A DNA stretch of 64,000 bases from Caprella mutica (taxonomy: Eukaryota; Arthropoda; Malacostraca; Amphipoda; Caprellidae): NCBI GenBank assembly GCA_947561585.1, contig CANNZV010000114.1, forward strand, positions 1 to 64,000. Reading direction: 5' to 3'. A model generated the notes under the pieces. That model made no database searches and was not told the DNA's origin. It saw only the letters and a program-made list of their open reading frames with translations. Below, in pieces: positions 12,130 to 23,351 of this stretch. Position numbers and translations under genes: made by a program. Numbering within the stretch: position 1 is the stretch's first letter; each line of letters begins with the position of its first letter.

Positions 12130-12390
12130 TGTTCTTCGGCCCAATTGTCCTGGGCCCAATTGTCATGGGGCTCAATTGTCTTGGGCCCAACTGTCTTGGC
12201 CCGAATTATCGGGAGACCAAATTGTCGGTGCACCGCTTTCCATGCATAATTTATACATTTTCACTAATTTCACATTATCAAAAAGTAATTTAACTAATTA
12301 CAATGGTTGTAGATATTTTAAATTGGTTTGAGTACATGAAGACGAATTTGTAAGATTTAAATATGCAATCTGTGAAAATAGCATCGTACT

Positions 12391-12722
12391 GTGACTCTTT
12401 TCTCCGATAGTACATCATCAGAGTGACTCTTTTCTCTGATAGTACATCATCAGAGTGACTCTTTTCTCTGATAGTACATCATCACAGTGACTCTTTTCTC
12501 TGATAGTACATCATCACAGTGACTCTTTTCTCTGATAGTGCATCACCACAGTGACTCTTTTCTCTGATAGTACATCATCACAGTGACTCTTTTCTCTGAT
12601 AGTACATCATCACAGTGACTCTTTTCTCTGATAGTGCATCACCACAGTGACTCTTTTCTCTGATAGTACATCATCACAGTGACTCTTTTCTCTGATAGTA
12701 CATCATCACAGTGACTCTTTTC
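12391..12722 (-). repeat. 32-bp minisatellite, short array (reverse orientation)
   Basis: About ten copies of a 32-bp unit (read here as GTGACTCTTTTCTCTGATAG then TACATCATCACA). The unit is the exact reverse complement of the unit in the 2.2-kb array at 60307-62515. Copies differ by single bases, for example tccgatag in the first copy and gtgcatcacc in some. Confidence 0.95.
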
Positions 12723-14903
12723 TATAAATGATTTCTAATAATATTATAATATCAGTATGGTTTATAATGAAGTACCTTTTATATTATAATAACCACGTAA
12801 TCCTGTGTATCTCAATGTAAACAGAATAATCACGACACGCAGCTTAGGGAGGCTTAACTACACTTAACAAAAGTCTGACTAATGGATGATAATTAATTAT
12901 GATAATAAGTAATGCTTGCAATTGTAATTCATGGACAAAGTATGGAAATGAATGCAGTTCACATAGAGGAATTATTTGCCATTGTAAGTATCTCATGGCT
13001 TTCTAAAATCATTAAAATCTCATGGAAATTAAAATTTAGCAAGAAAATAAATTCTTCATAAGATTCCAGATTTAAAGTAATATTAATAAGAATTATTGAC
13101 TGGGCTTCAATTTATTGAAAAATGTTCTGACAAATCATGAATAAATATTGTACACAAATCTAAAGTTCTGTAAGGGAATAAATAACAAATTGAATTATTG
13201 TCAGTTTGATTCCTAATGGAAATAATTCTATCAGAGCTTTTTGAATAGGAAACATAATTGGCTTTTGCTACGGACTGAATTAACATAGAAAGAAATTTAA
13301 CTCAATTTTATGCTGTGTTGATGTTTGTGATTTAGTTAATGATATTTGATTTACTGTTATCATTTTATAACCTTTTCATATTATTCTATGAAAAATTCAT
13401 GGAAACTACGTATATTACATTAAATGATAATTCAAATGATTTAAAGTACCTTTAAAAATATTTATACGAATCAATTTCTGAATTATCCATTACGCTTTAG
13501 CTAATTATTTGCTCCAGTCCGAACTAATTATTGTCCTTTAGTTCATTCAGATTTTTCGAAAAACGCAAATAAATACCATTTTGAACAAATTAATATTGTT
13601 TTGAAGATCATATTTGATTGAAATTATAGATATCATTTCTCTCAGATAAATTCATTATCATTAAAATAACTATACACAAATTTACTTGAAAATATCAGTC
13701 CACAATTACAATATTTCAAATTATTCATGTGTAATTATACTTCAGGTAATCATTTTTCAATTCAATCAAATTTCTTATGCGTAAGTTTACAAATCAAGAG
13801 CCTGCAATCCATTATCAATAAATTCATAAACACAGACGCTTCTATACTACCTATAAGGTATAGTTACTAATCATTCTCAGTTTACTATTAGTACAGCTGA
13901 TCCTATATCACTATTGAGGAGTCACTGTTATTTGAACTGCTATTTGCCTTCTATGCAGTATTACTGAATATCCAATAAGGATTATAGTGCAATTGCATTA
14001 AATTTGGAATTGTTAATCCCAATTGAATTACTGGGAACAAACACGATGTAGAGTAATAGCATTTATGCAAACATTCAGCACGTTCAATATTAAATCGAAA
14101 CCTGGGATATTGAATATAGAATGATGTAAATCATTATTAGTTACTTTTCATATTATATATTTAGTACAATCTAAGTATATGGGTAAAGATTATTTTACAG
14201 TTTACTATCTTCACATTTTCAAAATTAAACTTAGGAAAAGATAATTGAAAAATTGTGATTCAGAATCTTTTCATTAATGGTACATTAATTTCAAATTCTT
14301 GTTTTTAAACAAAACAAAAATTAGAATTTCAAAAAATAAAAAAGCTGTTATATTATTTGGCAAGAAAAGGTCAAGTTTCACAGATCCTAGATGATTATGT
14401 TCAAAACTCACTGATGTATGTAAATACCTCCCAAAAATTATCCAAATTATGAACTATCTTTCCATCATTTACATACTAATGGAAAATTTCAAAGAAACTC
14501 ATCGGAGCATTTGCTGAGTTACTTTGATTTTTATTTTCTAGAGAATTTTAGTCCTTCTTTCTTCGATTCCAAAAGAGAGGAGATTTTTAGTTTGTTTTTT
14601 CTTTTATATCATTTTGACAATCAAGTTAAATCTAGCTGTTATTTTTCTTTTAGGTAAAATCTTTCAGTATAAGAAGATATATCAGTTGTTTGTTTAAGTA
14701 ATTTAAACTAGAGAACTGAATGCAAATTTATAGATATATCTTTATTGAAATCTTCAATAACATTGCAATGACGATTCAATATTTAATCAAATACTAAATT
14801 TAAGACGGGACCAAACATAACCTTATATGACCAAAGCATTATTTTCTAGTTTTGTGATATATTATACAGTGTCACCGGATATAAAACTTACCCACTCAAA
14901 ATT
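12723..14903. other. gene-free A+T-rich stretch
   Basis: I see no exon, RNA gene or distinct repeat. All frames are short, and the composition is uniformly A+T-rich. Confidence 0.5.
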
Positions 14904-15072
14904 CAGTAGAACTCTTCCATAATTAAAATCCTGTATAGTCCTTAGTAAGGAAGTAGCTTGTAAATGTATAGTGAACAAGTTTTCTTTAATCTACCATAAA
15001 ATGGCAATTAGTTTCTAAATCAGGGTACTACATTCACTATACAGGATTTAATTATAAAGGAGCTCTACAATA
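14904..15072. mobile_element. family P hairpin MITE, internally deleted
   Basis: It starts CAGTAGAACTCTTCC and ends GGAGCTCTACAATAG. The first half of the internal hairpin (ACAAGTTTTCTTTAATCTAC) is present, but the second internal arm is missing, so the element is shorter than the 249-bp copy at 32680. Confidence 0.8.
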
Positions 15073-16080
15073 GTTCACTCAAATTCGTATATAATCTTCA
15101 AACATTAACACAATAACTAATTAACAAGTCTTCCTATATTTTTAAATATTCAAATTAATTTTCAAAATATAGTTTTTCATCTTCTAATATTCTGGAATTG
15201 CATTTCTCTGAACGTGTCCAACTCTTGCATCTTCTAATGAAGTGCAGTCGTAAAACTCTTTCCACCGACAGTGTCCATAAAGTCACTCATTTTCTTATGC
15301 CATCAAAAGGGACAGTTAGGGGGAATAAGAATTTTATGCCAGGGGAAATAATGCCTGGATAATACTTTAATTTAACCATGCTTTTGGAATATTTAATATG
15401 TGAAATTTATACATAATTGCTGTTCATTGTAATAGGAGATAAACTTAAGAATTTATCGTTATTGGGATGAAAAACATCATTTACTTAATATCGGCCCAGT
15501 TAAATTTTTAACTGGATATGAAATAAGAATAATAACTAAGCAATATTCTTTTAAATACTGGCTAGAACTAATTTTATCCGATGTATTCCTGTGAAAAATC
15601 TATTTATGATCGCCTTTTGTTTAGAAAAACCTGATATAGATTCAAACTATATATCAAAGTTTCATTATTTATTAATCAAAATTTTTACTGTTCTGTAAGA
15701 TCCCAAGTCTTGTGGAAGACTTATATTGACTTTGTTGAAATTATAAGAAATTTGCTGAACTGTACTCTACAAAATGTAGTTTTCTATTAAAATTGTCCTG
15801 AATTCTGCTACTCCCTCCAATATATTGGATAATCGGCACCAAATAGAAAGTCTTTTCCATCAGTTATCTCCGATTCCAATTCCAGCAGTTCAAATACTCC
15901 TTCCTTCTATTTCTTTGCTTCAATCGAAAGAAACATTTCTGAAACTGGGCATTGGAGTATATATTTTGTAGCTATCTTATTGAGAGCAGAATGCTGCTAA
16001 TGAAAAAGATATGGATATATAGTATTTATTAATTTATGTTTCAGTAAAATACAAGTAGAAATAAATAATATATAAATCAA
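15073..16080. other. gene-free stretch
   Basis: No supported gene. Unremarkable A+T-rich sequence leading up to the 23-bp array. Confidence 0.5.
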
Positions 16081-17877
16081 TAACGCGTCTTGTGTGGACA
16101 CACTAACGCTTCTTGTGTGGACACACCTAACGCTTTTTATGTGGACACAATAACGCTTCTTGTTTGAACACACTTATGCTTCTTGTGTGGACACACTAAC
16201 GCTTCTTGTGTGGACACACTAACGTTTCTTGTGTGGACACACTAACGCTTTTTATGTGGACACAATAACGCTTCTTGTGTGAGCACACTAATGCTTCTTG
16301 TGTGGACACACTAACGCTTCTTGTGTGGACACACTAACGCTTCTTGTGTGGACACACTAATGCTTCTCGTATGGACACACTAACGCTTCTTGTGTGAACA
16401 CACTAATGCTTCTCGTGTGGACACACTAATGCTTCTCGTGTGGACACACTAACGCTTCTTGTGTGAACACAATAACGCTTCTTGTGTGGACACACTTACG
16501 CTTCTTGTGTGGACACACTAACGCTTCTCGTATGGACACACTAACGCTTCTTGTGTGGACACACTAACGCTTCTTGTGTGGACACACTAACGCTTCTTGT
16601 GTGAACACAATAACGCTTCTTGTGTGGACACACTAACGCTTCTTGTGTGGACACATTAACGCTTCTTGTGTGGACACACTAATGCTTCTCGTATGGACAC
16701 ACTAATGCTTCTTGTGTGAACACAATAACGCTTCTTGTGTGGACACACTAATGCTTCTTGTGTGAACACAATAACGCTTCTCGTATGGACACACTAACGC
16801 TTCTTGTGTGGACACACTAACGCTTCTTGTGTGAACACAATAACGCTTCTTGTGTGGACACACTAACGCTTCTTGTGTGGACACACTAACGCTTCTTGTG
16901 TGGACACAATAACGCTTCTCGTATGGACACACTAACGCTTCTTGTGTGGACACACTAACGCTTCTTGTGTGGACACACTAACGCTTCTTGTGTGAACACA
17001 ATAACGCTTCTTGTGTGGACACACTAACGCTTCTTGTGTGGACACATTAACGCTTCTTGTGTGGACACACTAATGCTTCTCGTATGGACACACTAATGCT
17101 TCTTGTGTGAACACAATAACGCTTCTTGTGTGGACACACTAACTCTTCTTGTGTGGACACACTAACGCTTCTTGTGTGGACACACTAACGCTTCTTGTGT
17201 GGACACACTAACGCTTCTTGTGTGGACACACTAATGCTTCTCGTATGGACACACTAATGCTTCTTGTGTGAACACAATAACGCTTCTTGTGTGGACACAC
17301 TAATGCTTCTTGTGTGAACAGAATAACGCTTCTCGTATGGACACACTAACGCTTCTTGTGTAGACACACTAATGCTTCTTGTGTGAACACAGTAACGCTT
17401 CTCGTATGGACACACTAACGCTTCTTGTGTTGACACACTAACGCTTCTTGTGTGGACACACTAACGCTTCTTGTGTGGACACACTAACGCTTCTCGTATG
17501 GAGACACTAACGCTTCTTGTGTGAACACAATAACGCTTCTTGTGTGGACACACCTAACGCTTTTTATGTGGACACAATAACGCTTCTTGTTTGAACACAC
17601 TAATGCTTCTTGTGTGGACACACTAACGCTTCTTGTGTGGACACACTAACGCTTCTTGTGTGGACACAATAACGCTTCTCGTATGGACACACTAACGCTT
17701 CTTGTGTGGACACACTAACGCTTCTTGTGTGGACACAATATCGCTTCTTGTGTGGACACACTAACGCTTCTCGTGTGGACACACTAATGCTTCTTGTGTG
17801 GACACACTAACGCTTCTTGTGTGGACACACTAACGCTTCTTGTGTAGACACACTAACGCTTCTTGTGTGGATATATT
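16081..17877. repeat. 23-bp minisatellite array, about 78 copies
   Basis: Head-to-tail copies of TAACGCTTCTTGTGTGGACACAC with a small set of recurring variants: tctcgtatgg, tgtgaacacaa, tttttatgtgg. The variants themselves recur as blocks (for example around 16120-16160 and 17545-17600), which suggests higher-order duplication. Because 23 is not a multiple of 3, three units make a 69-nt period. Open frames of 60-83 codons therefore appear on the minus strand, with the repeated peptide VSTQEALVCP. They are by-products of the repeat, not genes. Confidence 0.95.
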
Positions 17878-18511
17878 AAGACAACCAAAGTTGTCTGTAT
17901 CACCTCTTCCAAAATGAATCTGGCAAGGTTCCCATTTCTGACGTGTGAGTCGTAAATACTTTTAGTTGTTCTGAATATTTCTTGGAAGAACATGAAAAAC
18001 ATACGCTACGGAATCTTTTCCAGTTAAAAAGTATTGTTTCGAAAATAAAAATGATAAAGTCACCTAAATAGTTAATAAAAAGTAAAGAGAAGTAAAATTG
18101 ATATGTTATTTATCCAAGATTGTCAAATAAAATTTTAATTTAAATTAACTATTTGGGTTACTTTATTATTTTTGGTATTTAAAATACTTCTTAGTTCAAT
18201 AGAAAATGAATGAACAGTTTACTATTATATTGAATAGATTAGGATATATTGAATTCATAGTTCAAAATTGAGTAACCAATAAAGTATACCTCATAATAAA
18301 GTATACCCTGCCTGATACGAATGATAAATTTTTTCGGTTTTTAACAGTTCTTTTTCTATTCCCTTTACTGCATGGATAATTTTGTAGCTATTTCCTTTGT
18401 ATTTAAAGGTTTGGTAGAGAACGAATAAAAATAGAAATTGAACAATAATCATGATTTATGCTATTCTTATGACCGAAAATCTTGAATAGTCTAATAACTC
18501 GAAACCTACCC
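17878..18511. other. gene-free stretch with MITE end
   Basis: No gene is supported. The last 45 bases (about 18468-18511, ATGACCGAAAATC to CCTACCC) resemble the right end of the family G MITE (compare 34780-34829 and 58360-58405). The rest of that element is not recognisable. Confidence 0.45.
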
Positions 18512-18515
18512 TTAA

Positions 18516-18799
18516 GGGCCGTACACACGCAGGGTTTTTTAAGTCTTTCCACCAGACTTTTTGCTATGCTCCTCCTACTTTTTCAACAATATTGTTGAAT
18601 CATTTAAGAAAAAAACAATGTTATTATTATTCCTTTTAGTTGGTATCCGTGATACTTGCAAGTATCATGGATACCAACTAACATAAATAATAATTATATT
18701 TGTTCTTTCTTAAATGATTCAACAATATTGTTGAAAAAGTAGGAGGAGCTTAGCAAAAAGTCTTGTGGAAAGACTAAAAAAAACAAGTGTACGGCCCCC
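18516..18799. mobile_element. hairpin MITE (family C), TTAA-flanked
   Basis: A long, nearly perfect inverted repeat. It starts GGGCCGTACACACGC, ends GTGTACGGCCCCC, and is flanked by TTAA at 18512-18515 and 18800-18803. The arms include AACAATATTGTTGAATCATT and its complement. The centre is a palindrome of the type GGTATCCGTGATAC / GTATCATGGATACC. A shorter relative lies at 53713-53884. TTAA flanks suggest mobilisation by a piggyBac-type transposase, which is inference. Confidence 0.85.
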
Positions 18800-18866
18800 T
18801 TAAGTGAAGTTAACTTAAAATTAGTTATAAAATACAAAACTAATATTTATTTACTTTGTTTTGCAG

Positions 18867-18913
18867 GTGAGATCCCCGTAGCACTTTCTTCTTCATTGAA
18901 GCAGCATGTAACG
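18867..18913 (+). pseudogene. fossil copy of Shaw exon 6 (start of S2)
   Basis: A 47-bp segment preceded by a good acceptor (ttactttgttttgcag). It aligns without gaps to the first 47 bases of exon 6 of the channel gene (49165-49211), with 39 of 47 bases equal. In the exon 6 frame it keeps FFFIEAACN, and about half of the differences are silent third-base changes. The second codon is TGA instead of TCA, so the copy cannot be read through. Similarity stops at TGTAACG, where a left-truncated family P MITE begins. It is either the remnant of a second Shaw-like gene or of a duplicated exon, lying about 6 kb upstream of the first coding exon. Confidence 0.8.
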
Positions 18914-19087
18914 GAGAATCCTGAGTAAGGAAGTGGCATGTATAATGATCACATTTTCTTCAGTCTGCCATGAATAGCCATCAGTTTTAGAAAACTAATT
19001 GCCAATTTGTGGCAGACTAAAGAAAATTTGTTCACTATAGAGGCTACTTCCTTATTCCGGATTATACATTCACTATAGAGGATTTCT
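18914..19087. mobile_element. family P hairpin MITE, left end lost
   Basis: It begins inside the element at AATCCTGAGTAAGGAAGTGG and continues through the paired arms (TCTTCAGTCTGCCA and GGCAGACTAAAGAAAATTTG) to ATTCACTATAGAGGATT. Its truncated left edge is fused to the fossil exon over a few shared bases (GTAACG versus the MITE's GTGAACG). Confidence 0.75.
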
Positions 19088-19107
19088 ATAAATGGCATCG
19101 GTTCTAT

Positions 19108-19350
19108 GGCCTAGGCAAGAAAGATTTATTACTGGGACATTAATTGGGAATATCCCAGGCAAGACGTTTTTAATACTGGGATATTCCCTTGGTATCAAAG
19201 GAATAAATCCTTCTTGCCTGGGATATTCCCTTAATATCCCAGTAATAAATCCTTCTTGCCTGGAATATTCCCTTAATATCCCAGTAATAAATCCTTCTTG
19301 CCTGGGATATTCCCTTAATATCCCAGTAATAAATCCTTCTTGCCTGGGCC
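19108..19350. repeat. 42-bp palindromic repeat (family K), tandem
   Basis: Repeated copies of a 42-bp unit, CCTTCTTGCCTGGGATATTC then CCTTAATATCCCAGTAATAAAT. GGGATATTCCC and TTAATATCCC make each unit self-complementary. An inverted copy (CCAGGCAAGAAAGATTTATT) lies at its start. The frame 19092-19535 is generated by this repeat. Related single hairpins lie at 20548, 25729, 27830 and 36900. Confidence 0.85.
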
Positions 19351-19874
19351 AGCTTCTATTTGGACATCACACACCAGAATTTGTTCTTTTGAATGTTTTA
19401 ACAGTTGTTATACACGAGCTGGAGTTAAAAACTTACTGTCTAGCAAACGAGAGCATTAAAAGGGAAATAAACACATGTAAAGAGAAAGTAAACGTATGTC
19501 ATGAACATCTCATATACCTACACATAGTTAAATAGAGTATTTGTGTATTATATTTGTCGAAATATTTCAAACTTGTAAAATTGGGTAACCATATTATAAT
19601 ATGCACTGTAATCGAATATACAGTCATTATTTAATGAGACAGCAATATTCTGATACAATTACATCAATAATCAAATGGATCAACAGATCATTAAATCTAT
19701 TCAAACCCCAAATGAGTAGGTTAAGATGGTATTAATGGCGCGTTGCTATGGTTACAGAGGAAATAGGTTCTCCCGTGGCTACTTTCAATCATGCCTCATT
19801 GGTAAAGAGTCTTGTGAGGTAATTGCAACACTCATCTAATCATTAGCAGCACTTCAGACAGCACTTTGCAATGA
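19351..19874. other. gene-free stretch
   Basis: The open frame running out of the family K repeat continues to 19535 but shows no motif. The remainder has no recognisable feature. Confidence 0.45.
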
Positions 19875-20388
19875 GATGAGTGTGATGGATGTTAGTGTGA
19901 TGGATATTAGTGTGATGGATGTTAGTGTGATGGATATTAATGTGATGGATATTAGTGTGATGGATATTAGTGTGATGGATGTTAGTGTGATGGATGTTAG
20001 TGTGATGGATGTTAGTGTGATGGATGTTAGTGTGATGGATGTTAGTGTGATGGATGTTAGTGTGATGGATGTTAGTGTGATGGATATTAGTGTGATGGAT
20101 ATCAGTGTGATGGATATCAGTGTGATGGATGTTAGTGTGATGGATATTAGTGTGATGGATGTTAGTGTGATGGATGTTAGTGTGATGGATATGAGTGTGA
20201 TGGATATGAGTGTGATGGATATTAGTGTGATGGATATTAGTGTGATGGATATTATTGTGATGGATATTAGTGTGATGGATATTAGTGTGATGGATATTAT
20301 AGTGATGGATATTAGTGTGATGGATATCAGTGTGATGGATATTAGTGTGATGGATATCAGTGTGATGGATATCAGTGTGATGGATATC
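19875..20388 (+). repeat. 15-bp minisatellite, about 34 copies, open in one frame
   Basis: Perfectly phased copies of AGTGTGATGGATATT, with gtt, atc, atg or att in the last codon. Because 15 is a multiple of 3, one frame is open for 181 codons (19876-20421) and would encode a Ser-Val-Met-Asp-Ile/Val repeat. I see no promoter, splice context or non-repeat domain, so it is listed as a repeat. Only the third codon of the unit varies much. Confidence 0.93.
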
Positions 20389-20547
20389 TTGCCATCAGGA
20401 AATCGTATCGTTTTCCTATAGGATACCTTGCCACTTTATGATATTTTTTACCATAACTCTGTAGAAGAATCATAGATAGACTTATGATGGGGAACACATC
20501 ATTAAGATGAGTCTATTTTAATCTTTCATAACATCACATATGTAGGT

Positions 20548-20620
20548 TAACCCAGGCAAGAAGGATTTATTCCTGGGATATTCTCTTAATATCCCAGGTA
20601 AGAATCCATCTTCCCTGGGT
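20548..20620. repeat. family K hairpin
   Basis: A single inverted repeat: CCCAGGCAAGAAGGATTTAT, then CCTGGGATATTC and TTAATATCCCAGG, then AAGAATCCATCTTCCCTGGG. Same family as 19108-19350 and 25729-25840. Confidence 0.8.
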
Positions 20621-23178
20621 GAGGTTAATTCTGTTGCTGCTATTTTGTATGAGTATTTATATACCATACTATTAATATTCTTCTCAAATACATTATTTAT
20701 TTGAATTAGAATAGAATTATTAAACACGCATTTATTTGTAAATATCTAACAAATGGTAAAATTAAATTCAATGTTCATATGATTACTAATCATAAATGCA
20801 AGCTTTGAATATAGTAATCTGATTTCAGTAATGTATTTCATACTTCATTCAGTGTTGTTTTTAATGTTCAAAATTAATAATGCTGTCTATAGCATATTAA
20901 TTGTAATAGAACTAATTATTTAGAATCGAACACTATCGTAACAAAAGAGTTTCAAAAACTTAACATTCAATTTAAAGGAAACTAGATTTTGTGTGAGAGA
21001 AAATAAAAACATCTTGGCAAGTTATTTTATAATTAAACGACATAATAAAACAATTTCTTTCGACGATTTCTGGCAAAATTATTTTTATTTTTTAATCAAA
21101 CCAGAAAATATGTAAAAAAAACTGTATGTGAATTTAATATCTGTTATTTATGCTGAAATACGTGAGGTTTTGCATTTATGTTTAATTTATATAAAGATAT
21201 ACTTTTCAGGTTATTTATTATAAATTAAATAATACTAAATATAAACAACAAATATGCTTGTATATACATATCTCGAAATTTCCTCCATTTCTCCTAACAG
21301 AAACATTTTTTTCGAAGGATTTGCTAAACAAAATTGATTTTGTCCTCAGATCGTACTGTCCTCTGTCGGTCTGAACGACCCTTGTTAAAATTTCAACCTG
21401 TGTCTTCCTTTTTGTAATTAAACACATTTCTCCATATTATCAATATTTATAAAAAAAGTATTATATGAATACTCTTAAAACCTAGAAATAAATCTGTTTT
21501 ATTAACAGGGATAATTGAAAGAAAACTGTACATACAATAGTTGTTGAAATATACGAAACAATATACGAATTTAAAGTTGAAATAAAATGATTGGATGATT
21601 TTTAGAACGCTATAAAGATCTAATTAATTATTGGGAATTGTTAAATCTAAATATTGATTTGTAAAATTCATTATAATGAATTTTGAAATTCTCTAAATTA
21701 AATTTTAAAAAATCGACAAGAGGCGAAGAATTATTAGTTTTAAAGTAATAGAAATTTAAATTAATTTGATAGATAGATTAGTAAATGCAACTACAAAGAG
21801 CTAAGAATTACTAGTATGTACAATGAACTAAAGTTGAAATCATAACTTGATTACTGAAAATTTGGAATTTAATTACAAGGAGCGACGAATTATTAGTTAG
21901 TGTTACAAATCTAAGTAATTTGATTACAAGATAATAGAGAATTTAAAATTACGAAGAGCATAGGTTTAATTGTTAGCAATAGAGATGCGTAACAGGTTGA
22001 TATAACTGATATATAGGTTAGTAAGCAGTTTAGAGAAGAGAGATAGCGGAATTAAAATTAATGCATATTGTTTAAGCTATATAGCCTACATAGGGGTTTG
22101 AAGCAGGTCTAGTAAATCAAAATATATGCAAAATTCAGGTGTGACATTCGTGTTGGTTATTTAATGGAGGGTCTCCTTTCTGGGTGTGTAGGGCTTCAGC
22201 TATTTGCAGTTCTATTTTAAATAGAGAACGGACAATTATTTGCATGGATGGAGTAACGTTTGCTGTTTGATCTTTTCGTTGTGTGTATCTTTGTTATGGT
22301 TTTTGATGCTTTCGTTTTTGATCTTGGGTTGCAGTGCTATATAACCAATTTAGAAAGTTTAGGTTTGACACTCCTCACAAACCTATATGTAGACTACATT
22401 GCTATTGATTTGATCTGTGAATTCTTTGTTTGAAACAATAATCTATCTGTAAAAATCAACAAAAAGCATTTCCTATATTTACATCAACTGATCTCACTAA
22501 ATTAAAATCATAAAACGGCGTACCTTCAAATATCTACTGTGTAAGTATCCCAAAAGTTTTCAGTTGGTAGTTTCTATGAATAATTCCACGGGCTGATCTT
22601 TTGTTAGGGATTCAATCGATTTCCGAGTTTCAGATCTGTCTGTCATGTGCTTTCTTCCAGCCTCTCAATTTGGTAAATTCCTGCCATCTGAAAGTGACAG
22701 ACTGGAGTCCACATCCAGTCACATATTACGCATCATTTCCCTCAAAATAGAAAAGGGCAAGAAATCTGAAAATGAGAATAAAATTGCATGTAACATAAGA
22801 GTTTAGTCAAATTTCATGTGATATTTTTCTCTGCTTTATCTAGAAGTAAATCAGAAACTTAAAAGGGAATTAAAACTGGAAAAGATAGATATTTCATATT
22901 TTATCGTTGTAATCAACATTGAATGATTAATAATTTTAATCTATAACTTTCCCTTATTAGGAATAATAAATTTCAAAACACATTGACGAATAATTTAAAA
23001 TTTTATTCGCATTCAATGAAGAATTGCTAAATTAATGAATTTTAATTTAAATTTTTGAAATAAGTGACATAAAATATCTCCCTATTTTTTCAGATCAAAC
23101 ATTTGTTTCTAAGCCTATATTTCTAAGATCGAAGTGATTGTGAATGAAAAAGATACATTTACGGAACATTCCTTGCAG
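20621..23178. other. gene-free A+T-rich stretch
   Basis: No coding exon, RNA gene or clear repeat was recognised. The minus-strand frame 21218-21427 has no motif and the composition of its surroundings. Confidence 0.5.
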
Positions 23179-23351
23179 TTTAAGAGTGAGTGTAAAGTGA
23201 GAATGAGTGGTGAAGAGGAGCTCTGTGTAGTGAGGAGACATGGCCTCCTAGCCATGTAAGAGGAGCCACAAGCACCTCCTCACACTGGCACTGTGGCAAA
23301 TCTTGAAGACACTTTGCTGGGCAGGCAAAAATATACTCCAGTCCTCTAAAG
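23179..23351 (+). other. candidate 5' untranslated exon of the Shaw gene
   Basis: A 173-nt segment clearly richer in G+C than its flanks, with a possible acceptor (cattccttgcag) before it and a good donor (AAAG then gtacgt) after it. In the frame that would join the next exon it is open for about 33 codons after a TAG but contains no ATG, so it would be leader. It carries short upstream frames: an 18-codon one that starts GAGAATGAGTGG and ends at the TAA of a minimal ATG-TAA. The link to the channel is inference from position and splice signals. The 5' edge is uncertain. Confidence 0.4.

Larger units (their letters stand above)
7387..12235. mobile_element. composite region bounded by ~100-bp inverted repeats
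   Basis: The left arm (about 7387-7490) and right arm (about 12130-12235) are inverted copies of a diverged ~100-bp block. The block is built from repeats of the type GACAATTGGGCCC, beginning CACCGACAATTTGG and including CCCCATGACAATTG. Just inside both arms lie A+T-rich tracts with repeated ATATTCTC. This looks like a DNA transposon with long terminal inverted repeats that later received the insertions at 8204-11270. No target-site duplication was found, and I cannot name the superfamily. The two arms could also be independent inverted copies of one repeat. Confidence 0.55.

Noticed and set aside
12044..12331. Two overlapping frames rich in CPGPNC / LGPN motifs
   Set aside because: The motifs come from the GGCCCAATTGTC repeats of the composite element's right arm.
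16081..17877. Minus-strand open frames of 60-83 codons (16702-16953, 17254-17436, 17600-17782)
   Set aside because: They are produced by the 23-bp repeat read in a 69-nt period. All give the same STQEALVCP-type peptide and have no non-repeat sequence.
19092..19535. 147-codon frame on the + strand
   Set aside because: Its first two thirds are family K palindromic repeats and the rest has no motif or splice context.
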